A stretch of 19,970 bases of DNA from DASTHS01 sp035718085 (lineage in GTDB: Bacteria > Actinomycetota > Acidimicrobiia > Acidimicrobiales > Palsa-688), in assembly GCA_035718085.1 (NCBI GenBank), contig DASTHS010000295.1, forward strand, positions 1 through 19,970. Reading direction: 5' to 3'. Below are positions 1 to 6,369 of the stretch, in pieces. The notes under the pieces were generated by a model, which was not told where the DNA came from, did not search any database, and was given only the letters and a program-made list of their open reading frames with translations. How positions within the stretch are numbered: position 1 is the first letter of the stretch; the number at the start of each line of letters is the position of its first letter. A program made the position numbers and the translations under genes.

Positions 1-115
1 CGCCCCTGCGCCGCCGCTCGCCACCCCGCTCGTCGCGCCGCTCACCCCGACGGCCCTCGACCTCGGCCGGGGCCGGGGCCGCCCTGGGCGCCCCGACCCG
101 GGGCACGCGGGGCGG

Positions 116-772
116 ATGCCGCGCCGGGGGCACAGGCCGGCGCGGACCCTGGCCCTCCCGGCCGCCGCCGCCGGCCTCGTCGGCGTAGCGCTGCTGGCCA
201 CCCTGACCGTCGGCGGCGGGCCCGGCGCGGCCGGCCGGGGGGCGAGCGCCGCCGCCGCCAAGGGCGCGGCCGGGGGGCGGCCAGCCGCGCCCTCCTGCAC
301 GCCCCTGCCCTACCAGCCGTGCGGCCAGCCAGCGGCCGCCGGCACCGACGGGCGCGCCTGCCTGCCCGGCTTCTACGACCTCGACGGCTCGGCTGCCGAC
401 GGGTGCGAGGCCACCTCCGACTGGCGCCCCGGCACGACGGTGGGCGCCGCCGCCGTGCACGCCAACGTGGTGCCGCCCAGCGCCGTCGACACCTTCACCG
501 CCCGCGTCGACGGGCACCTGACCAGCTTCTGCGGCGGCCGGCTCGACCTGCACCTCACGGCGCCGACGGCCGCGGTCGACCAGCTGCAGGTCCGTGACCC
601 GTCCGGGCGGCTGCTCGCCACTGCGACCAGCGCCGGGGGCGAGGCCGCCACCGCCTCGGTGGCCAAGCCGGGGTGCTTCGGCGACCACAGCGAGACGCTG
701 CACCTCGAGGTGCGCACCGTCGCCGGTGCCAGCGCCGCCGACTTCCGCCTCACCCGCAGCGGTGGCTGGTAG
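116..772 (+). CDS. Secreted or membrane-anchored Cys-rich protein, unknown function
   Basis: 218 residues. The N-terminus has basic residues followed by a hydrophobic segment at about 11-32, as in a signal peptide or single anchor, then an Ala/Gly-rich linker at about 33-58. Six cysteines follow (C61, C69, C82, C97, C139, C187), an even number compatible with three disulfides outside the cytoplasm. The stretch at about 82-98 (CLPGFYDLDGSAADGCE) resembles the Asp/Gly-rich 'GFxDxDGxxxxGCE' motif of surface proteins. The rest (about 120-215) alternates like a beta-sandwich and recalls prepeptidase-type C-terminal domains, which is only an impression. The frame stays open to the left edge, so a more upstream start cannot be excluded. 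ATG 116 is preferred because it directly precedes the signal-like segment. No Shine-Dalgarno or TANNNT box is visible. The next small gene overlaps its 3' end. I do not recognise a family. Confidence 0.7.
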   Translation: MPRRGHRPARTLALPAAAAGLVGVALLATLTVGGGPGAAGRGASAAAAKGAAGGRPAAPSCTPLPYQPCGQPAAAGTDGRACLPGFYDLDGSAADGCEATSDWRPGTTVGAAAVHANVVPPSAVDTFTARVDGHLTSFCGGRLDLHLTAPTAAVDQLQVRDPSGRLLATATSAGGEAATASVAKPGCFGDHSETLHLEVRTVAGASAADFRLTRSGGW

Positions 773-1073
773 CACCCCCCGGCCGGGTGGCCGGCACCGG
801 GGGCCCGACGCCGGCCTCGACCTCCTCGGCCTGCGCCCGGGCGAAGCGGTGCGCTGGCAGGCGAGGGACGGCGGCCGGTGGCATGCGGGCACCGTCACCC
901 GCCGTGAGGTCGACGGCAGCATCGGCGTGGTCGACGCCCGGGGCGGGGCCCGCAGCCTGCCCGTCGAGCGGCTGCAGGTGCGCCGCTCCGGCCCCCGGGG
1001 CGGGGCGGGCTGGGAGCCGCTCGCCGTCCGCGCCGGCCGCTCCGAGCAGCTGTGCCTGCTCGAGCTCGGCTGA
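762..1073 (+). CDS. Small basic protein with SH3/Tudor-like pattern, unknown function
   Basis: 103 residues from GTG 762, which lies inside the last codons of the preceding gene and overlaps it by 11 bases, suggesting translational coupling. The body reads as a short beta-barrel type domain: a 'GEAVRW..RDGGRWHAGTV' strand pair, then 'DGSIGVVDARGGARSLPVERLQVR', resembling SH3-like or Tudor-like folds in which charged beta-strands alternate with turns. It ends with a conserved-looking tail containing WEPL and SEQLCLL. Third-position G/C bias and the protein-like residue pattern support coding. GTG 849 is the only other in-frame start that keeps part of the domain, but it would cut the first strand. 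ATG 594 would add about 56 residues of Arg/Pro-rich shadow sequence from the neighbouring frame. No transmembrane segment is present, so a cytoplasmic location is likely. It sits 38 bases before a Ser/Thr kinase gene, so it could be a partner or substrate, which is speculation. Confidence 0.6.
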   Translation: MAGSTPRPGGRHRGPDAGLDLLGLRPGEAVRWQARDGGRWHAGTVTRREVDGSIGVVDARGGARSLPVERLQVRRSGPRGGAGWEPLAVRAGRSEQLCLLELG

Positions 1074-1099
1074 GGCTGGGTAGCTCGCTGGACCAGGGG

Positions 1100-1105
1100 T
1101 AGGCC
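1100..1105 (+). promoter_or_regulatory. Weak -10-like box for the kinase gene
   Basis: TAGGCC ends 6 bases before ATG 1112. This matches the spacing seen at other genes here, but the conserved final T is missing. No separate Shine-Dalgarno is well placed, because the AGGGG run ends one base from the start codon. Confidence 0.3.
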
Positions 1106-1111
1106 AGGGGC

Positions 1112-2719
1112 ATGGCCGGCACCATCGAGAGCGTCGTGCCGCTCACGGTCCCGGGGGTCGAGCGGCTCGAGGAGATCGGCCACGGGGGGTTCTCGGTCGT
1201 CTACCGCGGCTGGCAACCCGCCCACGAACGCTGGGTGGCCATCAAGGTGCTGCGTGACGGCGCCGGGGGCCTCGCCCGGGAGGCGCGTGCGCTCGGCAGC
1301 CTCTCGGAGCACCCCAACGTGGTGGCGCTCCACGCGTCGGGCGAGGTCGACGGCCACCCGTATCTGGTGATGCCCTACCTGTCGGGCGGGTCGCTGCAAG
1401 ACCGCATCGACGCCGGCCCGCTCGACCCTCGCCACGCCGCCGCGACCATCGCCGCGGTGGCCGCCGCCGTGGAGGCCGCCCACCGGCGCGACCTGCTGCA
1501 TCGCGACATCAAGCCGGCCAACATCCTCTTCACCTCCTACGGGGTGCCGCAGCTCGCCGACTTCGGCATCGCCCGGATGGCCGACAGCACCCTGACCCAG
1601 ACCGGGGCCGTTGCCGCGACCGTCGCCTACACCGCTCCCGAGGTGCTGGCCGGCGGCCCGGCCACACCCCTCTCCGACGTGTACGCCCTCGGCGCCACCC
1701 TCGACGCCGCCCTGCGTGGCGGGCCGGCCTTCGCGGCGCGCGACGGCGAACCGGCGATCGGGTTGGCCGTCCGGGTGGTGCGCGACGAGGTGCCGCCGCT
1801 GGCCGCGCCGGGCGTGCCGCCCGCCCTGGCGGCGCTGGCGGCCCGCGCCATGGCCAAAGACCCTGCCCACCGGCCGCCGTCGGCGGCAGCCCTGCGCGCC
1901 GAGCTCGAGGCGGTGGCCTCCACGCCAGCCGCGCCCACCGCCGCCGTCGCCCCCGCCGTCGCCGCTGCCGCTGCTGAGGTGGCGCACCGGGCGGCGGCAC
2001 CGGTCGCCGGCCGGGCGGCCCCCGTCGCCCGGCCTGCCGTCGGGCCGCCCACCCCCCGGGCCCGACGGCGCCGGCTGGTCCTGGCGGGAGCGGCCGCCGC
2101 GCTCGTCGTCGCTGCGGCCGCGGGGACGGCAGCGGCCACCTCCGGCGGGGGCGGCGTCGGCGCCTCGAGCGCCGGCCGCCCCGGCTCGTCGAGCACCGCC
2201 GGCGGCCCGGCAGCTGCGCCCGCGACGAGCGCACCGGCGGCCGCCCACCCGACGACCACGCACCCGACGATCACGCAGGCCCCGACCACAGCGCCGGCCA
2301 GCCCGAAGGCGACCGTCCCGGCCGCTGCGTCGGCGACCGCTGCCCCAGGGTCTGCCGCCGGCACCGGCTCCCCCCCGTCGGCCGGCGGGGCCACCGACGC
2401 CGCCGCGGTGGCGCCCTCGACGCTGGAGACAGCGGTCACCCGCTACTACGGGCTGGTCGACCACCACGACCTCGACCAGAGCTGGACCTGGCTCAGCGCG
2501 GCGTTCCAGGGCCGCATCGGCCACGACTACTACCGCAGCTTCTGGGGCGGCGTCTCGTCGGTCGAGATCACCTCGGTCACCGCCGCCGGCGGCACCGCCG
2601 AAGTGGGGCTACGCGAGACCGCCAGCGACGGCACGGTGACGACCGAGCGCGACGAGCTCGGCTACGTGGTCGACGGGTCGGGCCACCTGCTCATCGACAC
2701 CGACCAGGTGGTCGGATAG
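1112..2719 (+). CDS. Membrane Ser/Thr protein kinase (PknB-like) with NTF2-like outer domain
   Basis: 535 residues. The N-terminal Hanks-type kinase domain (about 15-265) carries a glycine-rich loop at 23-31 (GHGGFSVVY), the ATP-anchoring lysine in VAIKVL (K45), Glu57, the catalytic loop HRDIKPAN (130-137), DFG (150-152) and APE (176-178). All key catalytic residues are intact, so it should phosphorylate Ser/Thr on partner proteins and probably itself. An Ala/Pro-rich linker leads to one transmembrane helix at about 321-342 after an RRRR stop-transfer-like patch. A Thr/Pro/Ala-rich, probably glycosylatable stalk follows. The last ~100 residues (from LETAVTRYYGLVDHHDLDQSW) look like an NTF2/SnoaL-like alpha+beta sensor domain rather than the PASTA repeats of PknB. 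ATG 1112 begins just ahead of the glycine loop. A weak TAGGCC lies 6 bases upstream. The C-terminal end overlaps the minus-strand PDZ remnant by 29 bases. Confidence 0.95.
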   Translation: MAGTIESVVPLTVPGVERLEEIGHGGFSVVYRGWQPAHERWVAIKVLRDGAGGLAREARALGSLSEHPNVVALHASGEVDGHPYLVMPYLSGGSLQDRIDAGPLDPRHAAATIAAVAAAVEAAHRRDLLHRDIKPANILFTSYGVPQLADFGIARMADSTLTQTGAVAATVAYTAPEVLAGGPATPLSDVYALGATLDAALRGGPAFAARDGEPAIGLAVRVVRDEVPPLAAPGVPPALAALAARAMAKDPAHRPPSAAALRAELEAVASTPAAPTAAVAPAVAAAAAEVAHRAAAPVAGRAAPVARPAVGPPTPRARRRRLVLAGAAAALVVAAAAGTAAATSGGGGVGASSAGRPGSSSTAGGPAAAPATSAPAAAHPTTTHPTITQAPTTAPASPKATVPAAASATAAPGSAAGTGSPPSAGGATDAAAVAPSTLETAVTRYYGLVDHHDLDQSWTWLSAAFQGRIGHDYYRSFWGGVSSVEITSVTAAGGTAEVGLRETASDGTVTTERDELGYVVDGSGHLLIDTDQVVG

Positions 2720-2894
2720 CCGCGGGCGACGCCACGGAGGCGCCATCCACCGCAGCCAGCAGGTCGCCGCGCACCACCCCGGCGCGGGCTGCCGGACCGT
2801 CGGGGTCGACGTCGCGCACCAGCACCCCGGGGCGGGCGGCCAGGCCCACCGCGGCCCGCAGCCGCACCGCTACCTCGCCGGGGGTGAGGGCCAC
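2691..2894 (-). pseudogene. Truncated PDZ-domain reading frame
   Basis: On the minus strand, residues encoded from about 2903 down to 2723 form a recognisable PDZ core: an LGV start, a leucine/alanine helix, GVLVRDVDPDGPAARAGVVRGDLL and AAVDGASV. These correspond to the carboxylate-binding strand, the 'SPAxxAG' turn and the 'GDxIxxxdGxxV' segment of HtrA-type PDZ domains. The domain then stops. Where the second helix and last strand should follow, the frame enters the antisense of the kinase 3' end and terminates at 2691. The only in-frame start is GTG 2894, which falls inside the LGV motif. Upstream, the frame runs back only to the TGA (2937-2939) that ends the LLM oxidoreductase, in the same phase. 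A protein made from GTG 2894 would be 67 residues and lack a third of the fold. I favour a decayed or recombined remnant, but a functional short protein cannot be excluded. Confidence 0.55.
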
Positions 2895-2936
2895 GCCGAG
2901 GCGGTGACGCGGGGGCGGCGAGACGGGGCGGACGGC

Positions 2937-3890
2937 TCAGCCCGCCGTGGGGGCCAGGTCGCGGACCGCCTGGCGGATGTCGATGCCGAAGGGCAGCAGC
3001 GCCAGCGCCGGCGTGGTCACGCCGGCGTCGACGTAGGCCTGCACCTTGGCCCGCACCTCGGCCGGCGAGCCGTGGAGGATGAGGGCGTCGACGACCTCGT
3101 CGGGGATCTGCTCGAGGGCGCCCTTGCGGTCGCCGGCCTCCCACGCCGACCACATGCCCTGCAGTTGGGGGCCACGCCCCAGCCACTCGTGGAAGGCGGC
3201 GTAGACGGGCACGTTCAGGTAGGCGGCGATCACCCGCCGGCCGATGGAGCGCACCGTCGCGGCGTCCTCGGATGGGCAGACGAAGATGCGGGCCACGATC
3301 TCCTTGCCCGGACCGACCTCCGCCACCACCTTCGCCACGTCGGTGGCCGCCAGCCAGTTGACGATGGCGCCGTCCGACTCGCGGCTGGCCATCCGCAGCA
3401 TGCCGGGCCGCAGCGCGGCCACCAGGATCTTGGGGGCGACCGCCGGCGTGCGGGCCAGGCGGAACCCCTTCACGGTGAAGGTGTCGTAGGCCTCGTCGAC
3501 CTTCTCGCCGGCGAGCGCCCGCCGGAGGAAGCGGACCATGTCGCGGGTGCGCTTGTAGGGCTCGTCGAACGCCAGGCCGTTCCAGCGCTCGACGATCACG
3601 TTCGAGGACGTGCCGATGCCGAACGCGAAGCGCCCCGGCGCCGCCTCGGCCATGGCCGCCACGCTCTGGGCCATCAGGGCCGGGCCCCGGGTGAAGGCGG
3701 GCACGATGGCACAGCCGAGGCGCAGTGACGGCGTCCACGCCGCCGCCAGGGCCAAGGGGGTGAAGGCATCGGTGCCGTCGGCCTCCGACGACCACACGTC
3801 GGTGTAGCCGAGCTCGACGAGCTCTTCGAACCACGGCCGGTGGTCGGCCAGGGGAACGCCGTCGAAGGGGATGGTGATGCCGTAGGTCAC
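2937..3890 (-). CDS. LLM-class (luciferase-like) F420-dependent oxidoreductase
   Basis: 317 residues from GTG 3890. The sequence has the bacterial luciferase-like TIM-barrel pattern: the first strand MTYGITIPFDG, a WFEELVELGYTDVWSSEADG helix-strand, RLGCAIVPAFTRGPALMAQSVAAM, GRFAFGIGTSSNVIVERWNGLAF (the cofactor-proximal 'G.G.S...IE.W.G..F' block), KILVAALRPGMLRMASRESDGAIVNWLA and PDEVVDALILHGSPAEVRAKVQAYVDAGV. Actinobacterial proteins of this type usually use reduced coenzyme F420 rather than FMN for hydride transfer in the cytoplasm. The substrate cannot be read from the sequence. The start is fixed by TAGGTT ending 6 bases upstream, a leaderless arrangement. Upstream on the same strand are the 65-residue protein (22-base gap) and an EamA transporter. 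Downstream in the same phase is the PDZ remnant. Confidence 0.9.
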   Translation of the reverse strand: MTYGITIPFDGVPLADHRPWFEELVELGYTDVWSSEADGTDAFTPLALAAAWTPSLRLGCAIVPAFTRGPALMAQSVAAMAEAAPGRFAFGIGTSSNVIVERWNGLAFDEPYKRTRDMVRFLRRALAGEKVDEAYDTFTVKGFRLARTPAVAPKILVAALRPGMLRMASRESDGAIVNWLAATDVAKVVAEVGPGKEIVARIFVCPSEDAATVRSIGRRVIAAYLNVPVYAAFHEWLGRGPQLQGMWSAWEAGDRKGALEQIPDEVVDALILHGSPAEVRAKVQAYVDAGVTTPALALLPFGIDIRQAVRDLAPTAG

Positions 3891-3896
3891 ATCCCG

Positions 3897-3902
3897 AACC
3901 TA
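3897..3902 (-). promoter_or_regulatory. -10 box, leaderless promoter of LLM oxidoreductase
   Basis: On the minus strand, TAGGTT is followed by exactly 6 bases and then GTG 3890. No Shine-Dalgarno lies between, so transcription probably begins at or next to the start codon. The same hexamer and spacing occur before ddl and the DUF885 gene. Confidence 0.65.
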
Positions 3903-3912
3903 GGTCGCCGGT

Positions 3913-4110
3913 CTACGCCGCCGTGCGGCCGACGGCGGCGGCCAGCGCCCGGCGGGCGGCGGCCACCCCGGCGAGGCCGACCTCCTTGGTGTGCTCGTCG
4001 AGGTGCCAGTCGGCGCCGGCGATCTCGATCAGCTCGTCGGGGCGCTCGGGCACCACGGCGAGCGCCCGGCGGGGGCGGGGGGTGGCGATGAGGGGGAGCT
4101 GCTGTGCCAT
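3913..4110 (-). CDS. Small protein of 65 residues, unknown function
   Basis: 65 residues from ATG 4110. The N-terminal part is basic and Pro/Arg-rich (MAQQLPLIATPRPRRALAVV), followed by RPDELIEIAGADWHLDEHTKEVGLAGVAAARRALAAAV. The second half has a polar DWHLDEHTKE segment and an amphipathic Ala-rich helix. There are no cysteines, no signal peptide and no membrane segment, so a cytoplasmic protein is likely. It lies between an EamA transporter (33 bases upstream) and the LLM oxidoreductase (22 bases downstream), all on one strand. A GGAG lies 11 bases before the ATG, and a weak GATGAT hexamer ends 6 bases before it. The mixture of polar and aliphatic residues looks like real coding rather than a GC-rich shadow. 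I do not recognise the family. Confidence 0.6.
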   Translation of the reverse strand: MAQQLPLIATPRPRRALAVVPERPDELIEIAGADWHLDEHTKEVGLAGVAAARRALAAAVGRTAA

Positions 4111-4143
4111 GCGGACATCATCTCCAGGGGGTGTGACCGTCCT

Positions 4144-5094
4144 TTACGACGGCTCGTACCCTCCTTCCAACGCCGCCACGCCCGCCGCACTTCCCCCGGG
4201 TCGCCGTTCCGCCCGACGCCCGGGCCCGCGCTCGGCGCGGCGACGGGTGACGCGGCCGGTGGCCAGCAGCGATCCGGCCAGCACCAGCACCGCCCCGCCC
4301 AGGGTGGCCGGGCCTGCGCCCTCGTGGAGGAACGCCACGCCGAGGGCGACGGCGACGACGGGGTTGACGTAGGTGAACACCATGGGCCGCACCGGGCCGG
4401 CCTCGCCGATGAGCGCGAAGAACACGAGGAACGCCACCGCGGTGCACACCACCGCCAGCACCGCCACCGAAGCGAGCACCCGCGCCGGCGGCACCCGCCC
4501 CGGCCAGGTGGCCAGGCCCCACGGCAGGTAGGCGAGCGCGGTGAGGCCGAGCGACGCGGCGACCACCCCCATGCCGGGCAGGTCCCGCATGCGCGCCGCG
4601 AGCACCGCCGGGCCCACCGCGTAGCCGACGGCCACCACCGCCATCTCCGCGACCGCCCGCCACCCGGCGCCGTGGACGTGGACCCCGGCGAGCACGGCGA
4701 CGCCCCCGAAGCCGACCAGCAGGCCGAGCAGCTGCGCCCGCCCGGGGCGCTCCACCCCGCGGGCGGCGGCGACCACGGCGGCGACCAGTGGCACGGCCGC
4801 CACCAGCAGGCCGGCCAGCGAGCTCGGCAGGCGCCGCTCCGCGTCGGCGAGGAGCACCCAGGGCACGGCGAGCTCGGCGACGGTGTAGGCGAGCAGCGGT
4901 CGCCAGCGCCGCAGCACCGGCAGCAACTCGCCCCGCGCCAGCGCGACCGGCACCAGCAGCACGGCCGCGAGGCCGGTGCGGGCCAGCACCAGCGCCGGCG
5001 GAGCGAACGACCGGTCGGCCACCTTGATGAGCAGGTAGGGCACCCCCCACAGCACCGTCATGGCCGCGAACAGCCCCCACGCCCGCCGCGTCAC
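4144..5094 (-). CDS. EamA/DMT-family membrane transporter
   Basis: 316 residues from GTG 5094, with about ten hydrophobic helices arranged as two homologous halves of about five, the EamA (drug/metabolite transporter, RhaT-like) pattern. The first half begins with WGLFAAMTVLWGVPYLLIKV, a typical first helix of the family, and includes FAPPALVLARTGLAAVLLVP and LPSSLAGLLVAAVPLVAAVVA. The second half includes VCTAVAFLVFFALIGEAGPVR and FTYVNPVVAVALGVAFLHEG, again highly characteristic. It ends with a short Arg-rich cytoplasmic tail. These proteins export or import small metabolites, but the substrate is unknown here. ATG 5061 is a possible alternative start, although it would shorten the first helix. 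The gene diverges from the thiolase, with 80 bases between the starts. A TAGGCT box on the minus strand (5127-5132) would give a short leader of about 25 bases. Confidence 0.9.
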   Translation of the reverse strand: MTRRAWGLFAAMTVLWGVPYLLIKVADRSFAPPALVLARTGLAAVLLVPVALARGELLPVLRRWRPLLAYTVAELAVPWVLLADAERRLPSSLAGLLVAAVPLVAAVVAAARGVERPGRAQLLGLLVGFGGVAVLAGVHVHGAGWRAVAEMAVVAVGYAVGPAVLAARMRDLPGMGVVAASLGLTALAYLPWGLATWPGRVPPARVLASVAVLAVVCTAVAFLVFFALIGEAGPVRPMVFTYVNPVVAVALGVAFLHEGAGPATLGGAVLVLAGSLLATGRVTRRRAERGPGRRAERRPGGSAAGVAALEGGYEPS

Positions 5095-5126
5095 CGGGCC
5101 GCCCGCCTCGTCGTCACAGGCCGGCC

Positions 5127-5132
5127 AGCCTA
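5127..5132 (-). promoter_or_regulatory. Possible -10 box for the EamA transporter
   Basis: TAGGCT on the minus strand fits TANNNT. It lies 32 bases before GTG 5094, so it would produce a short 5' leader rather than a leaderless mRNA. It sits back to back with the thiolase promoter in the 80-base divergent gap. Confidence 0.35.
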
Positions 5133-5162
5133 CGGGCGGGGCGCGCCGGGCGGCCCCGGGGG

Positions 5163-5168
5163 TACCCT
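5163..5168 (+). promoter_or_regulatory. -10 box, leaderless promoter of the thiolase gene
   Basis: TACCCT is followed by 6 bases (ccgggc) and then ATG 5175. No Shine-Dalgarno fits between them, so the mRNA probably begins at or near the A of ATG. No clear -35 is visible. Confidence 0.55.
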
Positions 5169-5174
5169 CCGGGC

Positions 5175-6353
5175 ATGCCCGAAGTCGTGATCGTCGACGC
5201 CGTGCGCACGCCCGTGGGGCGTCGCAACGGCGGTCTCTCCACCGTCCACCCCGCCGACCTGCTGGCCTCCGTGCTCGCCGGCCTCGTCGAGCGCACCGGC
5301 ATCGACCCGGGCGCGGTCGGCCAGGTGGTCACCGGGTGCGTGAGCCAGGTGGGCGAGCAGTCGTTCAACATCGGCCGCACGGCGTGGCTGACCGCCGGGT
5401 TCCCGCTCACCGTGGCCGCCACCACCGTCGACACCCAGTGCGGCTCGAGCCAGCAGGCGACCAACGTGGCCGCCGCCCTGGTCGGCGCCGGCGTGGTCGA
5501 CGTGGCCATCGCCTCGGGCGTCGAGTCGATGAGCCGCATCCCGATCGGCTCGAACGGCAAGAAGGAGCTGGGCCTCGGGCGGGCCATCCCCAAGTCGTAC
5601 TTCGACCAATACGAGTTCACCTCGCAGTTCGAGGGCGCCGAGCGCATCGCCGACAAGTGGGGCATCACCCGGGCCGACACCGACCGCTTCGGCTTCGAGA
5701 GCCAGCAGAAGGCCGCCCGGGCGTGGGCCGAGGGCCGCTTCGACGGCCAGATCATCCCGATCGAGGCGCCCGTGCTCGACGAAGGGGGCAAGCCCATCGG
5801 CGAGACCCGCGTCGTCGCCCGCGACGAGGGCCTGCGCGACACCACCCTCGAGGGCCTCGGCAACCTCAAGGCGGTGGCCCGCCCCGACGGCGTGCACACG
5901 GCGGGCTCCAGCTCGCAGATCTCCGACGGCGCCGCCGCCGTGCTGATGATGACCGCCGAGCGTGCCGAGCAGCTGGGCCTCACCCCCAAGGCCCGCATCG
6001 TCGAGACCTGCCTGGTGGGCGTCGACCCGGTGCTCATGCTCACCGGCCCCATCGACGCCACCCGCCACCTCCTCGCCCGCAGCGGCTGGAGCATCGACGA
6101 CATCGACGTCCACGAGATCAACGAGGCGTTCGCCTCGGTCGTGCTGGCCTGGGAGAAGGAGCTGGGACCGCGCCCCGAGGCGGTCAACCCCAACGGCGGC
6201 GCCGTCGCCCTGGGCCACCCCCTCGGCGGCACCGGCGCCGTGCTGCTCACCAAGGCCCTCCACGAGTTGGAGCGCTCGGGCGGCACCAAGGGCCTGGTCT
6301 CGATGTGCTGCGGCGGTGGCCTCGGCACCGGCACCCTCATCGAGCGCCTCTGA
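5175..6353 (+). CDS. Thiolase (acetyl-CoA C-acyltransferase), FadA5-like
   Basis: 392 residues, the usual thiolase length. The nucleophile lies in DTQCGSSQQA (Cys89). The second active-site region has HEINEAFASVVLAW, followed by NPNGGAVALGHPLGGTGA with His348. The C-terminal acid/base cysteine is in SMCCGGGLGTG (Cys378). All catalytic residues are present, so it should cleave 3-ketoacyl-CoA with CoA, or run the reverse condensation, in the cytoplasm. Several stretches (GEQSFNIGRTAWLTAGFP, RAWAEGRFDGQIIPIEAPVL, HTAGSSSQISDGAAAVL) match my memory of Mycobacterium tuberculosis FadA5, a thiolase of cholesterol side-chain degradation, more closely than generic PhaA. A role in degrading branched or steroid-like acyl chains is therefore plausible but inferred. 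The downstream deacetylase-like gene starts 16 bases after its stop. Leaderless start at ATG 5175. Confidence 0.95.
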   Translation: MPEVVIVDAVRTPVGRRNGGLSTVHPADLLASVLAGLVERTGIDPGAVGQVVTGCVSQVGEQSFNIGRTAWLTAGFPLTVAATTVDTQCGSSQQATNVAAALVGAGVVDVAIASGVESMSRIPIGSNGKKELGLGRAIPKSYFDQYEFTSQFEGAERIADKWGITRADTDRFGFESQQKAARAWAEGRFDGQIIPIEAPVLDEGGKPIGETRVVARDEGLRDTTLEGLGNLKAVARPDGVHTAGSSSQISDGAAAVLMMTAERAEQLGLTPKARIVETCLVGVDPVLMLTGPIDATRHLLARSGWSIDDIDVHEINEAFASVVLAWEKELGPRPEAVNPNGGAVALGHPLGGTGAVLLTKALHELERSGGTKGLVSMCCGGGLGTGTLIERL

Positions 6354-6369
6354 TCGTGGTGTCCCACCC

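Noticed and set aside
373..753. Minus-strand 126-codon frame within the secreted-protein gene
   Set aside because: Ser/Ala/Pro-rich shadow with no start signal. The plus-strand gene has a signal segment and ordered cysteines.
594..761. ATG 594 as the start of the small protein ending at 1073
   Set aside because: The first 56 residues would be Arg/Pro-rich off-frame reading of the secreted-protein gene. GTG 762 gives a clean product and a short overlap.
2904..3728. Plus-strand 274-codon frame opposite the LLM oxidoreductase
   Set aside because: It has repetitive Gly/Arg/His/Asp composition without any recognisable fold. It is the complement of a strong gene on the other strand.
3991..5190. 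Plus-strand 399-codon frame opposite the EamA transporter and small protein
   Set aside because: His/Arg/Gly-rich shadow sequence. The minus strand shows clear membrane helices of the DMT family.
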